Positions 1 through 8,233 are shown, counted from the first letter of the stretch. The stretch is 24,897 nucleotides of DNA from Pleurocapsa sp. MO_226.B13 (GCA_030064795.1 JASJEI010000171.1:1-24897); one strand, 5' to 3'. Notes: a model not told the origin generated them from the sequence alone. Numbers and translations: made by a program.

Positions 1-84
1 AGATATAAATAAATCAAAATTACCCAGGTATCTGGACAATAATTCACATCTAACTACTTAACATTTTCTAGTTTAAAACTCTAC

Positions 85-345
85 TCAAGCTGCTTTTTTG
101 AGTGTATTCTTAGCCGAGGGGATATATTTATTTGCTTGTGCAGTAGGAATTAAAACCCATCCTGCTTTACGAAGATGTTGATAAGTTGCCCAGCCTTTTG
201 AGCCTCCTGGAACGCGATAATCTGGGACAGAATACTGAGAATATAAGTTATATGGTTTCCAAGGTTGATAAGCGTATTCTCTTAGATGAAGTACGATAGT
301 TTGTCGATTACGGCTATCGAGTAGCCAACACATTTGTTTATCCAT
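85..345 (-). CDS. Small hypothetical protein, 86 aa
   Basis: I do not recognise this family. The frame opens at an ATG and encodes a soluble, basic, aromatic-rich protein (many Trp and Tyr, a central VPGGSKGW stretch) ending in a Lys/Ala-rich tail. There is no signal peptide, membrane segment or known motif. It stands alone on the minus strand, with about 800 bases of gene-free sequence upstream. The composition looks like a real protein rather than a shadow frame, since Trp and Cys are used sensibly and no longer frame opposes it. Function unknown. Confidence 0.5.
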   Translation of the reverse strand: MDKQMCWLLDSRNRQTIVLHLREYAYQPWKPYNLYSQYSVPDYRVPGGSKGWATYQHLRKAGWVLIPTAQANKYIPSAKNTLKKAA

Positions 346-897
346 AAATAATTTTGACTCACAACTTACTTGGCATTTATATTCACTAACTCTATTTTGA
401 TAAGAGTTTATCTGTGGTTATGATTTATTCAATGCCAATGTTCTTCATGTTTCTAACACAGAAAAAAAGATAGTCAAAGTTAATTTCGTTACCAAAAAAG
501 CTACAAGTTTAATTTTTGGTCATGACCAATACAGATCGTAATGATTAGCCATGATTATTTTCGCGATCCTTTAATAAGATTTTTGATTAAAAATCAGAGC
601 TTAATTTAGAAATACTGTGAATATTTAATATATTGAAAAACAATAAGCGATCGCTAAAAAATTTAATTGTTCTGCGATTTAATTACAACAATAAATCGCA
701 ATTTCGTCGCTCGCCAATAAAACAAGAGGGATGCTCTCAAGAACATCCCCATTTCAAAAGTATTATCAGAATTTAAATTGAGCTTTATATACCAGCAGTT
801 TTATAAATCGTTTAGCTGGCGTTATTTATAACCGTATTTATGTAGACAATAATAAACTTCACTTGGCATACCAGGCAGTGATCTCGGACACACCCTC
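346..897. other. Gene-poor AT-rich spacer
   Basis: No coding frame here has support. The stretch is AT-rich, includes a HIP1 octamer near 647, and holds one terminator-like hairpin near 728-749, described separately. I see no tRNA, rRNA or CRISPR structure. Confidence 0.5.
713..749 (-). terminator. Possible intrinsic terminator, minus strand
   Basis: The arms GGGATG (728-733) and CATCCC (744-749) are perfect complements. Read leftward, the stem is followed by a T-rich run (CTCTTGTTTTATT). This could end leftward transcription from the 1143-2135 pair, although it lies about 390 bases past the last stop codon and the stem is short. Confidence 0.3.
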
Positions 898-1140
898 CAA
901 TACTGTTCGCTTAACAAAGTTATGTGTTGAGACAAGCAAGGGGAGTAAGGGGAGCAGGGGAAGCAGGGGAAGCAGGGGAAGCAGGGGAAGCAGGGGAAGC
1001 AGGGGAAGCAGGGGAAGCAGAGGGAGAAAACCTTGTTTTTTCGTTCCAATTAGAGTGGGAATTTACGACTTTATTAAAAACATACACTTGAGAGGGGAAG
1101 CAGGGGGGAGAGGAAAATAAGACCGATCCGAACAGTATTG
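898..1140. mobile_element. MITE-like element enclosing a minisatellite
   Basis: Perfect 12-bp inverted repeats, CAATACTGTTCG at 898-909 and CGAACAGTATTG at 1129-1140, bracket a 243-bp segment with no credible gene. Inside are the GGGGAAGCA tandem array and a second short patch of the same motif at 1091-1115. Matching terminal repeats around non-coding DNA are what a non-autonomous transposable element would show. No clear target-site duplication was seen. Confidence 0.4.
957..1019. repeat. 9-bp minisatellite, 7 perfect copies
   Basis: GGGGAAGCA is repeated seven times without a mismatch. Degenerate copies precede it from about 938 and a decayed copy follows to about 1026. The unit is a multiple of three, so it stays open in several frames (Gly-Ser-Arg on plus, Phe-Pro-Cys on minus), but these frames are low-complexity artefacts and not genes. 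Confidence 0.93.
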
Positions 1141-1142
1141 AC

Positions 1143-1403
1143 TCAATAACTACGGGGTCTAGTTCTTCTTCTAGAAAAGAACAGAGGAAGCAACCAACCT
1201 AAAATAACCCCCAGACCGCTACAAAAAGCTAGTAGGACTCCTACGGGAACGGCGATCGACTCAAAAATTAAAAATTTCACCGAGACATTTTGGATATTTT
1301 GGATCGAAAAAATGGCGATCGCTGTAATCCAGATCCCTATAATTAAAGCATTCAATAAACCTGCCAGTGCTTTCATAATGATCGATAGTATAACGGAGGT
1401 CAA
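1143..1403 (-). CDS. LapA-domain (DUF1049) membrane protein
   Basis: This 86-aa protein has two predicted membrane helices (about residues 12-33 and 47-76) and ends in an Arg-rich cytoplasmic tail (SRRRTRPRSY). The linker, with SIQN and VSVKFL, matches the pattern of the LapA/DUF1049 family. That family is tied to lipopolysaccharide assembly in proteobacteria and is common but poorly characterised in cyanobacteria. It lies 12 bases downstream of the 1416-2135 gene on the same strand, so the two are probably co-transcribed. Family assignment is fairly good; role in the cell is inference. Confidence 0.65.
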   Translation of the reverse strand: MTSVILSIIMKALAGLLNALIIGIWITAIAIFSIQNIQNVSVKFLIFESIAVPVGVLLAFCSGLGVILGWLLPLFFSRRRTRPRSY

Positions 1404-1415
1404 ATTTGGATATAA

Positions 1416-2135
1416 CTACTGTACTCCTATAGATCTGCCCCCTGGAAGTTCTGAACCTAGTATAGTGCGAATCTTGATTGGCGAATCTTGAGGATGGGGT
1501 TCCCAGCCTACCTCATATCCTGCATCCCAAGCTTGTTTTCTGGCTGCGCGAAAAGCTTCAAAACTATCTGGTCTAACTATGAATACTAGATAGTCTTTAT
1601 TAGGATTAAACTGAGATAATACTTGTTGAAATTGAGAATTTGCTGTTGTAAGGCGATCGATTGGTTCTCCAACTTCATCTGACAAGGGTTCAAAGAGCAA
1701 AGATACTCCGTTGTCAACTGTTGTGACCTCGTAGTTTTTGGTACTAGCTCTAAAGTTACTCTGACGACCGAGAATACTCAACAAGCAAGATTGATAGTTA
1801 TTTTGACGAGTAGAATAATCTGAAGAGTTAGATCTTGAAGGTCTATTGCAATTGGGCAAGTTTGCTGACATTTCTAGTTCTTGTTCTCTAACTTGACGTA
1901 AATTTAGATGGCTTACTTGGTTGTTTTTAATCTCGAACCACAATGATTCTTTATCGGTTGGAGAAGATAAAGGGGTCTGAATAGTTATCTTAGTTTTGGG
2001 ACTGCTACCAGTGGCAATTAGAGTTACAAACAGACTAATAAACATCAATACTCCGACAGTATTAGTCAAAATATCTAAAAAAGAATCTAGATTCTGGCTA
2101 ACATGATTATTTCTACGGCTGGCTCTACTTCTCAT
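1416..2135 (-). CDS. Membrane-anchored protein with ExbD/TolR-like N-terminus
   Basis: This 239-aa protein begins with a basic cytoplasmic stretch, then one membrane helix (about residues 19-43) in the context FLDILTNTVGVLMFI. The layout is a short N-terminal tail, a single helix carrying an Asp near its start and a periplasmic remainder. This resembles ExbD/TolR-type proteins that pair with a proton-channel subunit. The rest, predicted periplasmic, has a polar Ser/Asn-rich section followed by a more ordered part (DYLVFIVRPDSFEAFRAARK, about 181-200). No ExbB/MotA-like partner is present in this window. It is the first gene of the leftward pair. Class is likely; substrate is unknown. Confidence 0.6.
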   Translation of the reverse strand: MRSRASRRNNHVSQNLDSFLDILTNTVGVLMFISLFVTLIATGSSPKTKITIQTPLSSPTDKESLWFEIKNNQVSHLNLRQVREQELEMSANLPNCNRPSRSNSSDYSTRQNNYQSCLLSILGRQSNFRASTKNYEVTTVDNGVSLLFEPLSDEVGEPIDRLTTANSQFQQVLSQFNPNKDYLVFIVRPDSFEAFRAARKQAWDAGYEVGWEPHPQDSPIKIRTILGSELPGGRSIGVQ

Positions 2136-2317
2136 TGACTACTGCTATCTGTGTCTTAACTTTGGTTGGATTGTTTGGTAATTAAGGAATCAGCAAGCTA
2201 ATTCCAATCGTCTTAAGAACTATCATAATTTTAACGATTATAAATGTTTCCTCTCTCGCTGCAATCTTCGCTCCCATTAAAAGTCGCGAGTAAATCTTCT
2301 ACTGGCTGAGGTTGATT

Positions 2318-2349
2318 TTGGCAGATAGATGCAAAGATCTCGGTATAAT
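2318..2349 (+). promoter_or_regulatory. Possible promoter for the exoprotein gene
   Basis: A perfect TATAAT lies at 2344-2349, 29 bases before the ATG. The best upstream hexamer, TTGGCA at 2318-2323, is 20 bases away, longer than the usual 17. The site sits in the 243-base divergent spacer. No Shine-Dalgarno sequence is evident. Confidence 0.35.
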
Positions 2350-2378
2350 TTAAACGATTAATTTAACCAATTGTGTAA

Positions 2379-4157
2379 ATGAAACCTTGGCGTTCGTTGA
2401 TTTTAGGCTTATTTATCGCTAAGGCGATCGCTTGTCCTTCTCAGGCGCAAATTGTCCCCGATGGTACGACTAATACTGTTATTGACCCTACGGATAACGG
2501 TACGAGAATTGACGCAGGCGATCGCGCTGGTAATAATTTATTTCACAGTTTTCAAGAATTTTCCGTACCAAATGGCAGCGAAGCTTTCTTTAATAACGCC
2601 AATGACATAGTTAATATCTTTTCTCGCGTTACGGGAGGCAATATCTCCAATATTGACGGATTATTAAAGGCAAATGGCGATGCCAATTTATTTTTAATTA
2701 ATCCTGCGGGGATTGTTTTTGGTGAGGGTGCAGCTTTAGATCTTGGTGGTTCTTTTGTTACCAGTACGGCAGAAAGTATTATTTTTACAGACAATGTAGA
2801 ATTTTCGGCAACAGATACGGATAATCCGCCTTTATTAACTATGAATCAGCCTTTAGGTTTGAATTTTGGCAATAAGATCGGCGATATTGCTATTAACGGT
2901 AGTAACTTACAAGTCAACAATGGCAGAACTTTAGCTTTGTTTGGTGGTAATATTACCTTGACTGAAGGACAAATAATTGCACCAGGGGCAAACATTGAAT
3001 TAGGTGGATTGACTCAACCAGGACAAATCAGCTTTGAGCAATTAGGAGACGAAATAAATTTTAATTCAATAAACTTTCCCGAAGGAATAGCCAGAGGTGA
3101 TATTACCTTAGTCAATGGTGCGGAAGTTGACGTGCGAGCAGCAGGAGGAGGAAGCATTAATGTTCAGGCTCGTAATCTCGAATTATCTGGCGGAGAATTG
3201 GGTGGGAGTAGTATCAAAGCGGGAATCACCTCAGAATCGAATTCAACCACAGCACGAGCGGGAAATATCAACCTCAACGCCACAGAAAATATTAGCTTGA
3301 GCCAAAGAAGCAGTATTTTGAATGTGGTAGAAGAATCGGTCGTAGGTAATGCAGGAGAAATTAACATCAACACTACTAACTTATCTCTAGTTGAAGAGAG
3401 TAAGATTGATACCAGCACTTTTGGACGAGGAAATGGGGGAGCAATTGCGATCGACGCTGCCGAAACTATCTCTATCGATGGAGAAGTTGCAGTGAAAAAT
3501 TCTTCCTTTCTTGCAGACGACGAAATAAATCCAGCTACTTTTGGCAATATTGCCAGTCTAGTACAATCCACAGCCACAGGCAACTCAGGTGAAATAGAAA
3601 TTAATACAGCGAATCTCTCTTTGACCAGAGGAGGAATCATAACTACCAGTAATATTGATGGTCGGGGTGATACAGGAAAAATTACAATTAATGCCACCGA
3701 TACTATTTCTCTAGATGGTGCAAACAAAGATCTAATTTCAAGTACCATTTTTAACATAGTAGGCACAACCAAAGCTGGCAATTCAAATAACATAGAAATT
3801 ACTACTGACAATCTCTTTATCCAACGAGGTGTTATAGCTACTTCAAATATACAAGGTGGAGATTCGGGAGATATTCGGATTAAAGCCAGCAACACTATTA
3901 CGGTTGAAGGAGCAGGTGGGATTTATACTACAGCAGGAGAAGGAGCAGGAACAGCAGAAATAGAAGAAGTCAATGCAGGTGAAATTGAGATAGTTACTAA
4001 AAATCTCAATCTGATTAAAGGTGGTACTATTAGTGCAGGTATTTTCGGTGTTGGTAATGCTGGAACAATAACTATTCAAGCTACTGATACTATCTCGATA
4101 GATGGATCGACTAGGGCTGTTACTAGGGTGTTGACTTTGCGAGAAGAAGCAGGGTAA
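2379..4157 (+). CDS. Two-partner-secretion filamentous haemagglutinin-like exoprotein, 3' truncated
   Basis: The 592-aa product begins with a signal peptide ending SQAQ (about residues 1-24). A classical TPS/haemagglutination-activity domain follows (about 25-145), with the LINPAGIVFGEGA signature near 105-117. Such proteins cross the outer membrane through a dedicated TpsB pore, which is not in this window. The remainder is repeats of the type ITINATDTISLDG and IEINTANLSLTRGG, typical of a right-handed beta-helix. The last 15 or so residues (ending LREEAG) do not fit the repeat and probably come from inserted DNA: a transposase gene starts 42 bases later, and no exoprotein sequence resumes beyond it. 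The gene is therefore likely truncated by an insertion sequence. Whether the shortened product is still secreted is unknown. Confidence 0.85.
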   Translation: MKPWRSLILGLFIAKAIACPSQAQIVPDGTTNTVIDPTDNGTRIDAGDRAGNNLFHSFQEFSVPNGSEAFFNNANDIVNIFSRVTGGNISNIDGLLKANGDANLFLINPAGIVFGEGAALDLGGSFVTSTAESIIFTDNVEFSATDTDNPPLLTMNQPLGLNFGNKIGDIAINGSNLQVNNGRTLALFGGNITLTEGQIIAPGANIELGGLTQPGQISFEQLGDEINFNSINFPEGIARGDITLVNGAEVDVRAAGGGSINVQARNLELSGGELGGSSIKAGITSESNSTTARAGNINLNATENISLSQRSSILNVVEESVVGNAGEININTTNLSLVEESKIDTSTFGRGNGGAIAIDAAETISIDGEVAVKNSSFLADDEINPATFGNIASLVQSTATGNSGEIEINTANLSLTRGGIITTSNIDGRGDTGKITINATDTISLDGANKDLISSTIFNIVGTTKAGNSNNIEITTDNLFIQRGVIATSNIQGGDSGDIRIKASNTITVEGAGGIYTTAGEGAGTAEIEEVNAGEIEIVTKNLNLIKGGTISAGIFGVGNAGTITIQATDTISIDGSTRAVTRVLTLREEAG

Positions 4158-5815
4158 ATTTACCAGCAAGTTTTATGTCGAAAGGGAACTAGCCTGCCAA
4201 TGAGCCAAGAAAAGTCGAAAATGTCTGTAAGCCGTCAAATTCGATATTTTAGAAAAACTAGAGATAACTGGAAACAGAATGCAGCTAAAAAGCAGCTAAA
4301 AATCCGAGAATATGAGCAAACAATTCGCTCTTTGAAAATAAGTAGAAATAATTGGAAAACTAGAGCGAAAGAGGCAGAAAAAAGAGTAAAGGAATTAGAA
4401 AAGAAGCTTGAAAAACAAGAAGAAAAAAAGTCGAAAATCTCTGATTCGAGTTCATCAGAAATAGTAGGAAAAAATTTGGCTCAAGTAAAAGGGCATCATT
4501 ATAAAGTTCAAACTATACAGGTATCTGTACAGCAAGTTCTAGAAGCTGGGAATAGCTATCGAGGAGTTGCCAGAACTATGAAAATAGTTTCTTCTTCGCT
4601 TCAAGATAGAATCTCCTCACTATAGTACTATCAGACAATGGTTAGGAAGAATTGGTTTATATGAGTTAAACCGAAAAAAAGAAAAACTGCAAGATTGGAT
4701 ATATATTGTCGATTCAACCTTAGAATTAGGCAGAGAAAAAGCCTTAGTTGTTTATGGGATTTCTGAGAAACGGTGGCAAGCACAGGTTTTAACAGAAGGA
4801 AGGGCTTTAAAACATACAGATGGGGAAATTTTGGGGATTGAAGTGACAGAATCAGCTACAGGGGAATGGATTCAAGAAGTTTTGACAAAACTAAGCAAAA
4901 AGGTGGGAATTCCTCGGCAAATTGTGGCTGATAATGGAAGTAACTTGAAAAAAGGAATTAAACTTTATCAACAAAAATACCAACAAGTAATTTATACTTA
5001 TGATGTCACCCATGGCCTGGCTAACTTACTCAAAAAAGAATTGGTTTCTTGTCAACATTTTCAAGATTTTCTTACCGATTGCCATCGCTGTAAACAACAA
5101 TTACAACAAACAGAATTAGCTTTTTTAGCTCCTCCTTCTCAACGCTCACAATGTCGTTATTTTAATCTAGAAAGATTAGTAAACTGGGGAATTGATTTAC
5201 TAAATTCCCCTTTAGATATTTGCTATCAGTTACTTCCTTCAATGGACCCCGAAAAGCTTGAGCAAAGATTAAAAGACAAATTGATTTGGCTGAATAAGTA
5301 TCAAGAGCAAATACCTTTATGGGCGAAGATGAGCCACCTCACCCGTATCCTAGAAAAACAACTCAAAATTTTCGGATTAAACCGACAATCTGCTCGGCAA
5401 TTTTCTAGAACTATATCTTCAATAACCATTCCTCAAAGTCTGGAATTATTTAAACAAAAAATCTTCAACTATTTACAAACTGAAATATCCCTCATTGAAG
5501 ATAACCGCACAGTTTTGGCTACCTCTGATGTTATCGAATCAATTTTTGGCAAATATAAATGTTTTTCACAGCGATGTCCTTTTAAAGATCTTCGCTCAAT
5601 GCTTTTGACCATTCCTTTGGCAACTATTAACTTAACAAGAGATGTAATTAAAAAAGCTTTAGAGACAGTTCAAGTAATGGACCTATCGAACTGGGTCAAT
5701 GATGTTTTTGGACAATCTATGCTTTCCAAACGAAAAACTCTCTTTGCAGCTTCAAATAGCAACATGAAAACTGTGTAAAAATTATTAGGCTATTTGGCTG
5801 ATTTGCATCAGCCTA
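4110..5815 (+). mobile_element. Insertion sequence with a DDE transposase, unassigned family
   Basis: The element carries one frameshifted transposase and lies between the broken exoprotein gene and an IS4 remnant. Ends are approximate. The left end should fall where the beta-helix repeat pattern breaks (about 4110-4135), and the right end between the stop at 5778 and the IS4-like reading frame from about 5811. Weak similarity between the two edges was seen, but I could not define convincing terminal repeats. A 7-bp stem hairpin lies just past the stop codon, at 5796-5813. Confidence 0.55.
4200..5778 (+). pseudogene. DDE transposase, frameshifted near 4590-4620
   Basis: The first frame (4200-4625, 141 aa) is a Lys/Glu-rich coiled coil (about residues 10-95) followed by a short helical region with SYRGVARTMK. 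The second frame is open from about 4588, well before any start codon, and continues with HYSTIRQWLGRIGLYEL. Joined, they give a protein of roughly 525 aa, so one gene is split by a +1 shift. Candidate catalytic acids are visible in the second frame: Asp at 4711 (YIVDSTLEL), Asp at 4930 (VADNGSN) and Glu at 5536 (SDVIESIFGKYK). I cannot name the IS family with confidence; an unclassified (ISNCY-like) group is possible. The shift is more likely a mutation than a programmed event, since I see no A-rich slippery heptamer there. Confidence 0.75.
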
Positions 5816-6222
5816 CCTTAATACTGTCAAAAGGCTTTTAGGATTGAGTTATCTTTGGACAGGTTCAATTAATGGCATTAAGCTGCAGATTTGGGCGACT
5901 TGGCTCTTTTACGCCGTTTTAGTCGATGAGCGGTGATGCAGTGCCTGATGAGCTTGCTCTTCCTTTTGATTGCATCTCCGAAGATATGATTGATCGTGGT
6001 CTTTATTATTTTCACAGTGCTTCAAGTAGAGGAGAAGCAGACGACCCCGTTAAATATTTTGCCGATCCTGATATTCAGAAGTGTTTAGGCATTGTTAAAA
6101 GACAGCGAAAACCCAAGCAAAGACTAATAGTTGCTCCTTTTCCTGATCAGCAGCGAGGTGATGACCAATTTTTCTTTAAATCTTCTCCCAAAATCCCTTT
6201 GACAACTAGTTTACAATCTTAA
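5811..6222 (+). pseudogene. IS4-family transposase, C-terminal remnant
   Basis: From about 5811 one frame reads TVKRLLGLSYLWTGS, then IKLQIWATWLFYAVLVD, the C-terminal part of cyanobacterial IS4-family transposases. At about 5925 the frame shifts and continues as SGDAVPDELALPFD and RGLYYFHSASSRG to the stop at 6222. The N-terminal part and catalytic core are missing, and the remnant abuts the preceding insertion sequence. It is a dead fragment with two independent lesions, 5' truncation and frameshift. Family assignment comes from remembered sequence patterns. Confidence 0.7.
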
Positions 6223-6368
6223 CTTGTGACCAATGAGTTTATCTTTTATTTGCCTAATTTTGACCTGATTTACCAGTATCTCTCTTTTCCCTGTTGTTGA
6301 GCAACATTCTAAAATATTTGTTCTACTGAATTAGATCGTTTTCCCCAAAAGTGTAACCCTACTTTGAA

Positions 6369-6872
6369 CTACGCCAGTTGATGGACTCGGCTTGAACTCA
6401 AGCCAGTGACTTTAGCTATTGTTCTAATTGATAAACCTTCAGAATGCGCCGTAGCGATCGCCCAAATGCGTTCTCGTTCCACATCTTTGATTCGAGTTGT
6501 CGCCAAGTGTAAACGGTTTATCAGCCGTTTTTCCTTCAATATCTGCTCTTGTGATTCCATACCACGCTCGTTTATCAAGTATTTCTTGGTCTTGTCCAGA
6601 AAACTGGACGGCAAGCGCGTTGTTAATTGTTCACTTACTACGCGAACGCCTTGATGGACTCGGCTTGAACTTAAGCCAGTAGCTTCAGCAATTTTTCTGA
6701 TTGATAAACCTTCAGTATGGGCATTAGCGATCGCCCAGATACGTTCTCGTTCAACATCTTTGATTCGAGTTGTTACCAAGTGTAAACGGTTCGTCAGCCG
6801 TTTTTTCTTCAATATCTGCTCTCGTGATTCCATACCACGCTCGTTTATCAGGTATTTCTTGGGCTTGTCCAC
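6369..6872 (-). CDS. Protein of two tandem helix-turn-helix units, 167 aa
   Basis: The product is two near-identical units, residues about 2-75 and 93-165. Each has a basic N-terminal half (KKYLINERGMES, NRLHL) and a C-terminal helix-turn-helix (ERERIWAIA, EGLSIR, IAEATGLSSSRVHQ) of the resolvase or sigma-region-4 type. DNA binding is likely; nothing shows a recombinase or sigma-core domain. The start is uncertain: the first codon used here is GTG and the frame stays open upstream (PKPSSFV). The second unit stops just after the helix-turn-helix (LA), while the first continues with GVRVVSEQLTTR. This could be a small regulator, or a relic of a mobile element, given its neighbours on both sides. 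Confidence 0.5.
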   Translation of the reverse strand: MDKPKKYLINERGMESREQILKKKRLTNRLHLVTTRIKDVERERIWAIANAHTEGLSIRKIAEATGLSSSRVHQGVRVVSEQLTTRLPSSFLDKTKKYLINERGMESQEQILKEKRLINRLHLATTRIKDVERERIWAIATAHSEGLSIRTIAKVTGLSSSRVHQLA

Positions 6873-6885
6873 AAAACTGGACGGC
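6378..6885. repeat. Direct duplication, two 235-bp copies 273 bp apart
   Basis: Positions 6378-6612 and 6651-6885 are direct repeats of about 90% identity by eye, both starting TTGATGGACTCGG and ending AACTGGACGGC, with a 38-base spacer. The offset is exactly 91 codons, so the duplication kept the minus-strand frame and created the two-unit protein. Confidence 0.92.
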
Positions 6886-6925
6886 TTAGGGAATTGATAT
6901 TCAGGTTTCGAGGTGCAAGATGTGA

Positions 6926-7171
6926 GGTTACTGCAAAAACCAGAAAAACTTTGAATGGGTATTGTGGATTAACCTATTTGACTACAATTACCGCTCCTTC
7001 CACAAAAGCCTCCGTCAAGATTTAACTGGTCAGCCTCAAAAATTTAAATGTCGCTATCGACATTTTGCTCCTGCCATGAAAATGAGTCTCACTACAACTC
7101 AGTTACAATGGCGAAATTTGATTCTTGCTCCGATCGCTGAAAAATGCTCACAATTTCGCCACCTGCACTAA
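6926..7171 (+). pseudogene. Probable transposase C-terminal remnant
   Basis: A frame open from 6926 with no good start codon reads NFEWVLWINLFDYNYRSFHK, then SLRQDL and, near its end, TPAMKMGL-like APAMKMSLTTTQLQW. The DYNYRSFHKSLR pattern resembles the tail of DDE transposases and integrases (N-Y-x-R-x-H-x-S-L). The N-terminal part and catalytic region are absent. It overlaps a perfect inverted repeat at its 3' end. Assignment is tentative. Confidence 0.4.
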
Positions 7172-7196
7172 TTTGTAGTCCCTACAAATTAGTGCA
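7164..7196. repeat. Perfect 15-bp inverted repeat, 3-base loop
   Basis: TGCACTAATTTGTAG (7164-7178) and its exact reverse complement (7182-7196) are separated by TCC. It overlaps the end of the transposase-like remnant. No T-run follows on either side, so it is not a typical terminator; it may be an old element end or a protein-binding palindrome. Confidence 0.85.
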
Positions 7197-7315
7197 AGTT
7201 ATCCGTTTAATGTCATGAAATCTTAAAATGATAATTGCTGGCACATATGTCGGTTGTACACCGATATAGCAGTAAAATGTGTGAATTGTTCGATTTGAGC
7301 TGCCATGAAATAACC

Positions 7316-7514
7316 AAATTCAGTAGATCACAAACTTTTCTAGAAGGTTTATGGAATGAGCTTTTCAGCCGATATCCCCTAGGGCTAGAAACTAGGATAT
7401 ATCAGCTTTTGAAGCGATCGCTTTTCAACTTGGCGATCGCCAATTGTTAGTCAACAACTTGAGCGCGTCGGCTGAAAACCGCGTTATTTCGTGACTTTGT
7501 GATCTACTGAAATT
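7316..7514. repeat. Nested inverted-repeat element, 199 bp
   Basis: Outer arms 7316-7334 and 7496-7514 match over 19 bp with one mismatch (core TTCAGTAGATCACAAA). Inner arms 7362-7372 (TTTTCAGCCGA) and 7468-7478 match perfectly over 11 bp. Two HIP1-like palindromes lie in the centre (near 7414 and 7433). The concentric layout gives a long cruciform or RNA stem. It may be a MITE or a decayed element. Confidence 0.6.
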
Positions 7515-7657
7515 AAGTGTTGATTTTTTATAATTAAAATTGTAAACTGACCCTAGTAGTCACGGGCGTAAATATCGATACCATTAACAAAGTTGATTTA
7601 TAAATAAATTGAGCCCATTTTAATGGTGACTGTATTTAAGCCTCGCTCCACTAGTTA

Positions 7658-7707
7658 TCCATTGTATTAATGAACAATTAATTCCATTGTATTAATGAAC
7701 AATTAAT
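7658..7707. repeat. 25-bp tandem duplication
   Basis: TCCATTGTATTAATGAACAA plus TTAAT occurs twice back to back, without a mismatch (7658-7682, 7683-7707). Each copy holds a small ATTGT/ACAAT dyad. This looks like a local slippage or replication duplication. Confidence 0.9.
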
Positions 7708-7865
7708 AATTGATAGTTGATTGATTAGGTTTAAAGCCTCTCCTTTTAAGGCGATAAGCTATTTTGCATCTAACTTTCCGATTAGCCCGCCAGAAACCAC
7801 TGATTATTCGGTGTACTCGATCCAATGTAAAATCAAGGTAAAATGCGCCTAAGCTTAGAAGGAAA

Positions 7866-8165
7866 AAATTTTTCTACATTACAATTCTCTTTCTTTAGGG
7901 AGACGTAATTTCTTGTTGTTCATTGTTGAAAATTCATTTAGCCTGCACTTTGATTCCAATTCTCAGAGCTGATTTGTAAACTCGCTCTAACCCTTGTAGG
8001 GTAAGGCTTCACTTTAAACAGAACAATTGAGCTACTCAATGCCTAAGAGATAATCATTGTAAGGCTTTCAGGCTTCTTAAGATTTACTTTACGAATCAGC
8101 TCTCATACTTTTTGGAAAAGTGCTATGAGATATAGAAAAAACAATTGTAATGTATGTAAAAATTT
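7866..8165. other. 300-bp multi-branched foldable element (MITE or structured RNA)
   Basis: Terminal arms AAATTTTT-C-TACATTACAATT (7866-7886) and their complement (8143-8165, with a 3-base interior offset) close the element. Inside, 7966-7980 pairs with 8088-8102 over 15 bp if one G-U pair is allowed. Within that are hairpins at 7990-8002 (ACCCT/AGGGT) and 8026-8040 (ATTGAG/CTCAAT), and outside it one at 8101-8130 (TCTCATA/TATGAGA). The G-U in the long stem hints at folding as RNA, though terminal inverted repeats also fit a MITE. No open frame spans it. Strand of any transcript is unknown. Confidence 0.5.
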
Positions 8166-8217
8166 GTTTATCTAAGAATTCTTTTCAGTTATGACTTAAT
8201 AATTTCTGACGTAATTG

Positions 8218-8233
8218 ATTACTCCGGAGTAAT
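8218..8233. promoter_or_regulatory. 16-bp perfect palindrome, possible operator
   Basis: ATTACTCCGGAGTAAT is a perfect 16-bp palindrome with no spacer, the form expected for a site bound by a symmetric dimer. No adjacent gene tests this. Confidence 0.35.

Noticed and set aside
957..1019. CRISPR array
   Set aside because: The repeat units are 9 bp and directly adjacent, with no unique spacers; this is a minisatellite.
822..1120. Opposed open frames with Phe-Pro-Cys and Gly-Ser-Arg repeats
   Set aside because: Both are produced by the 9-bp repeat array, whose length is a multiple of three; flanking residues show no protein-like pattern.
3164..3895. 243-aa minus-strand frame inside the exoprotein gene
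   Set aside because: It is antisense to a clearly coding repeat-rich gene; its composition mirrors the codon pattern of the sense strand.
5796..5813. Terminator after the transposase
   Set aside because: The 7-bp stem GGCTGAT/ATCAGCC is perfect, but no T-run follows, so it is noted only as a hairpin within the element.
7235..7450. 71-aa frame over the nested inverted repeat
   Set aside because: It lies across the arms and palindromic core of the element, so its openness is likely chance.
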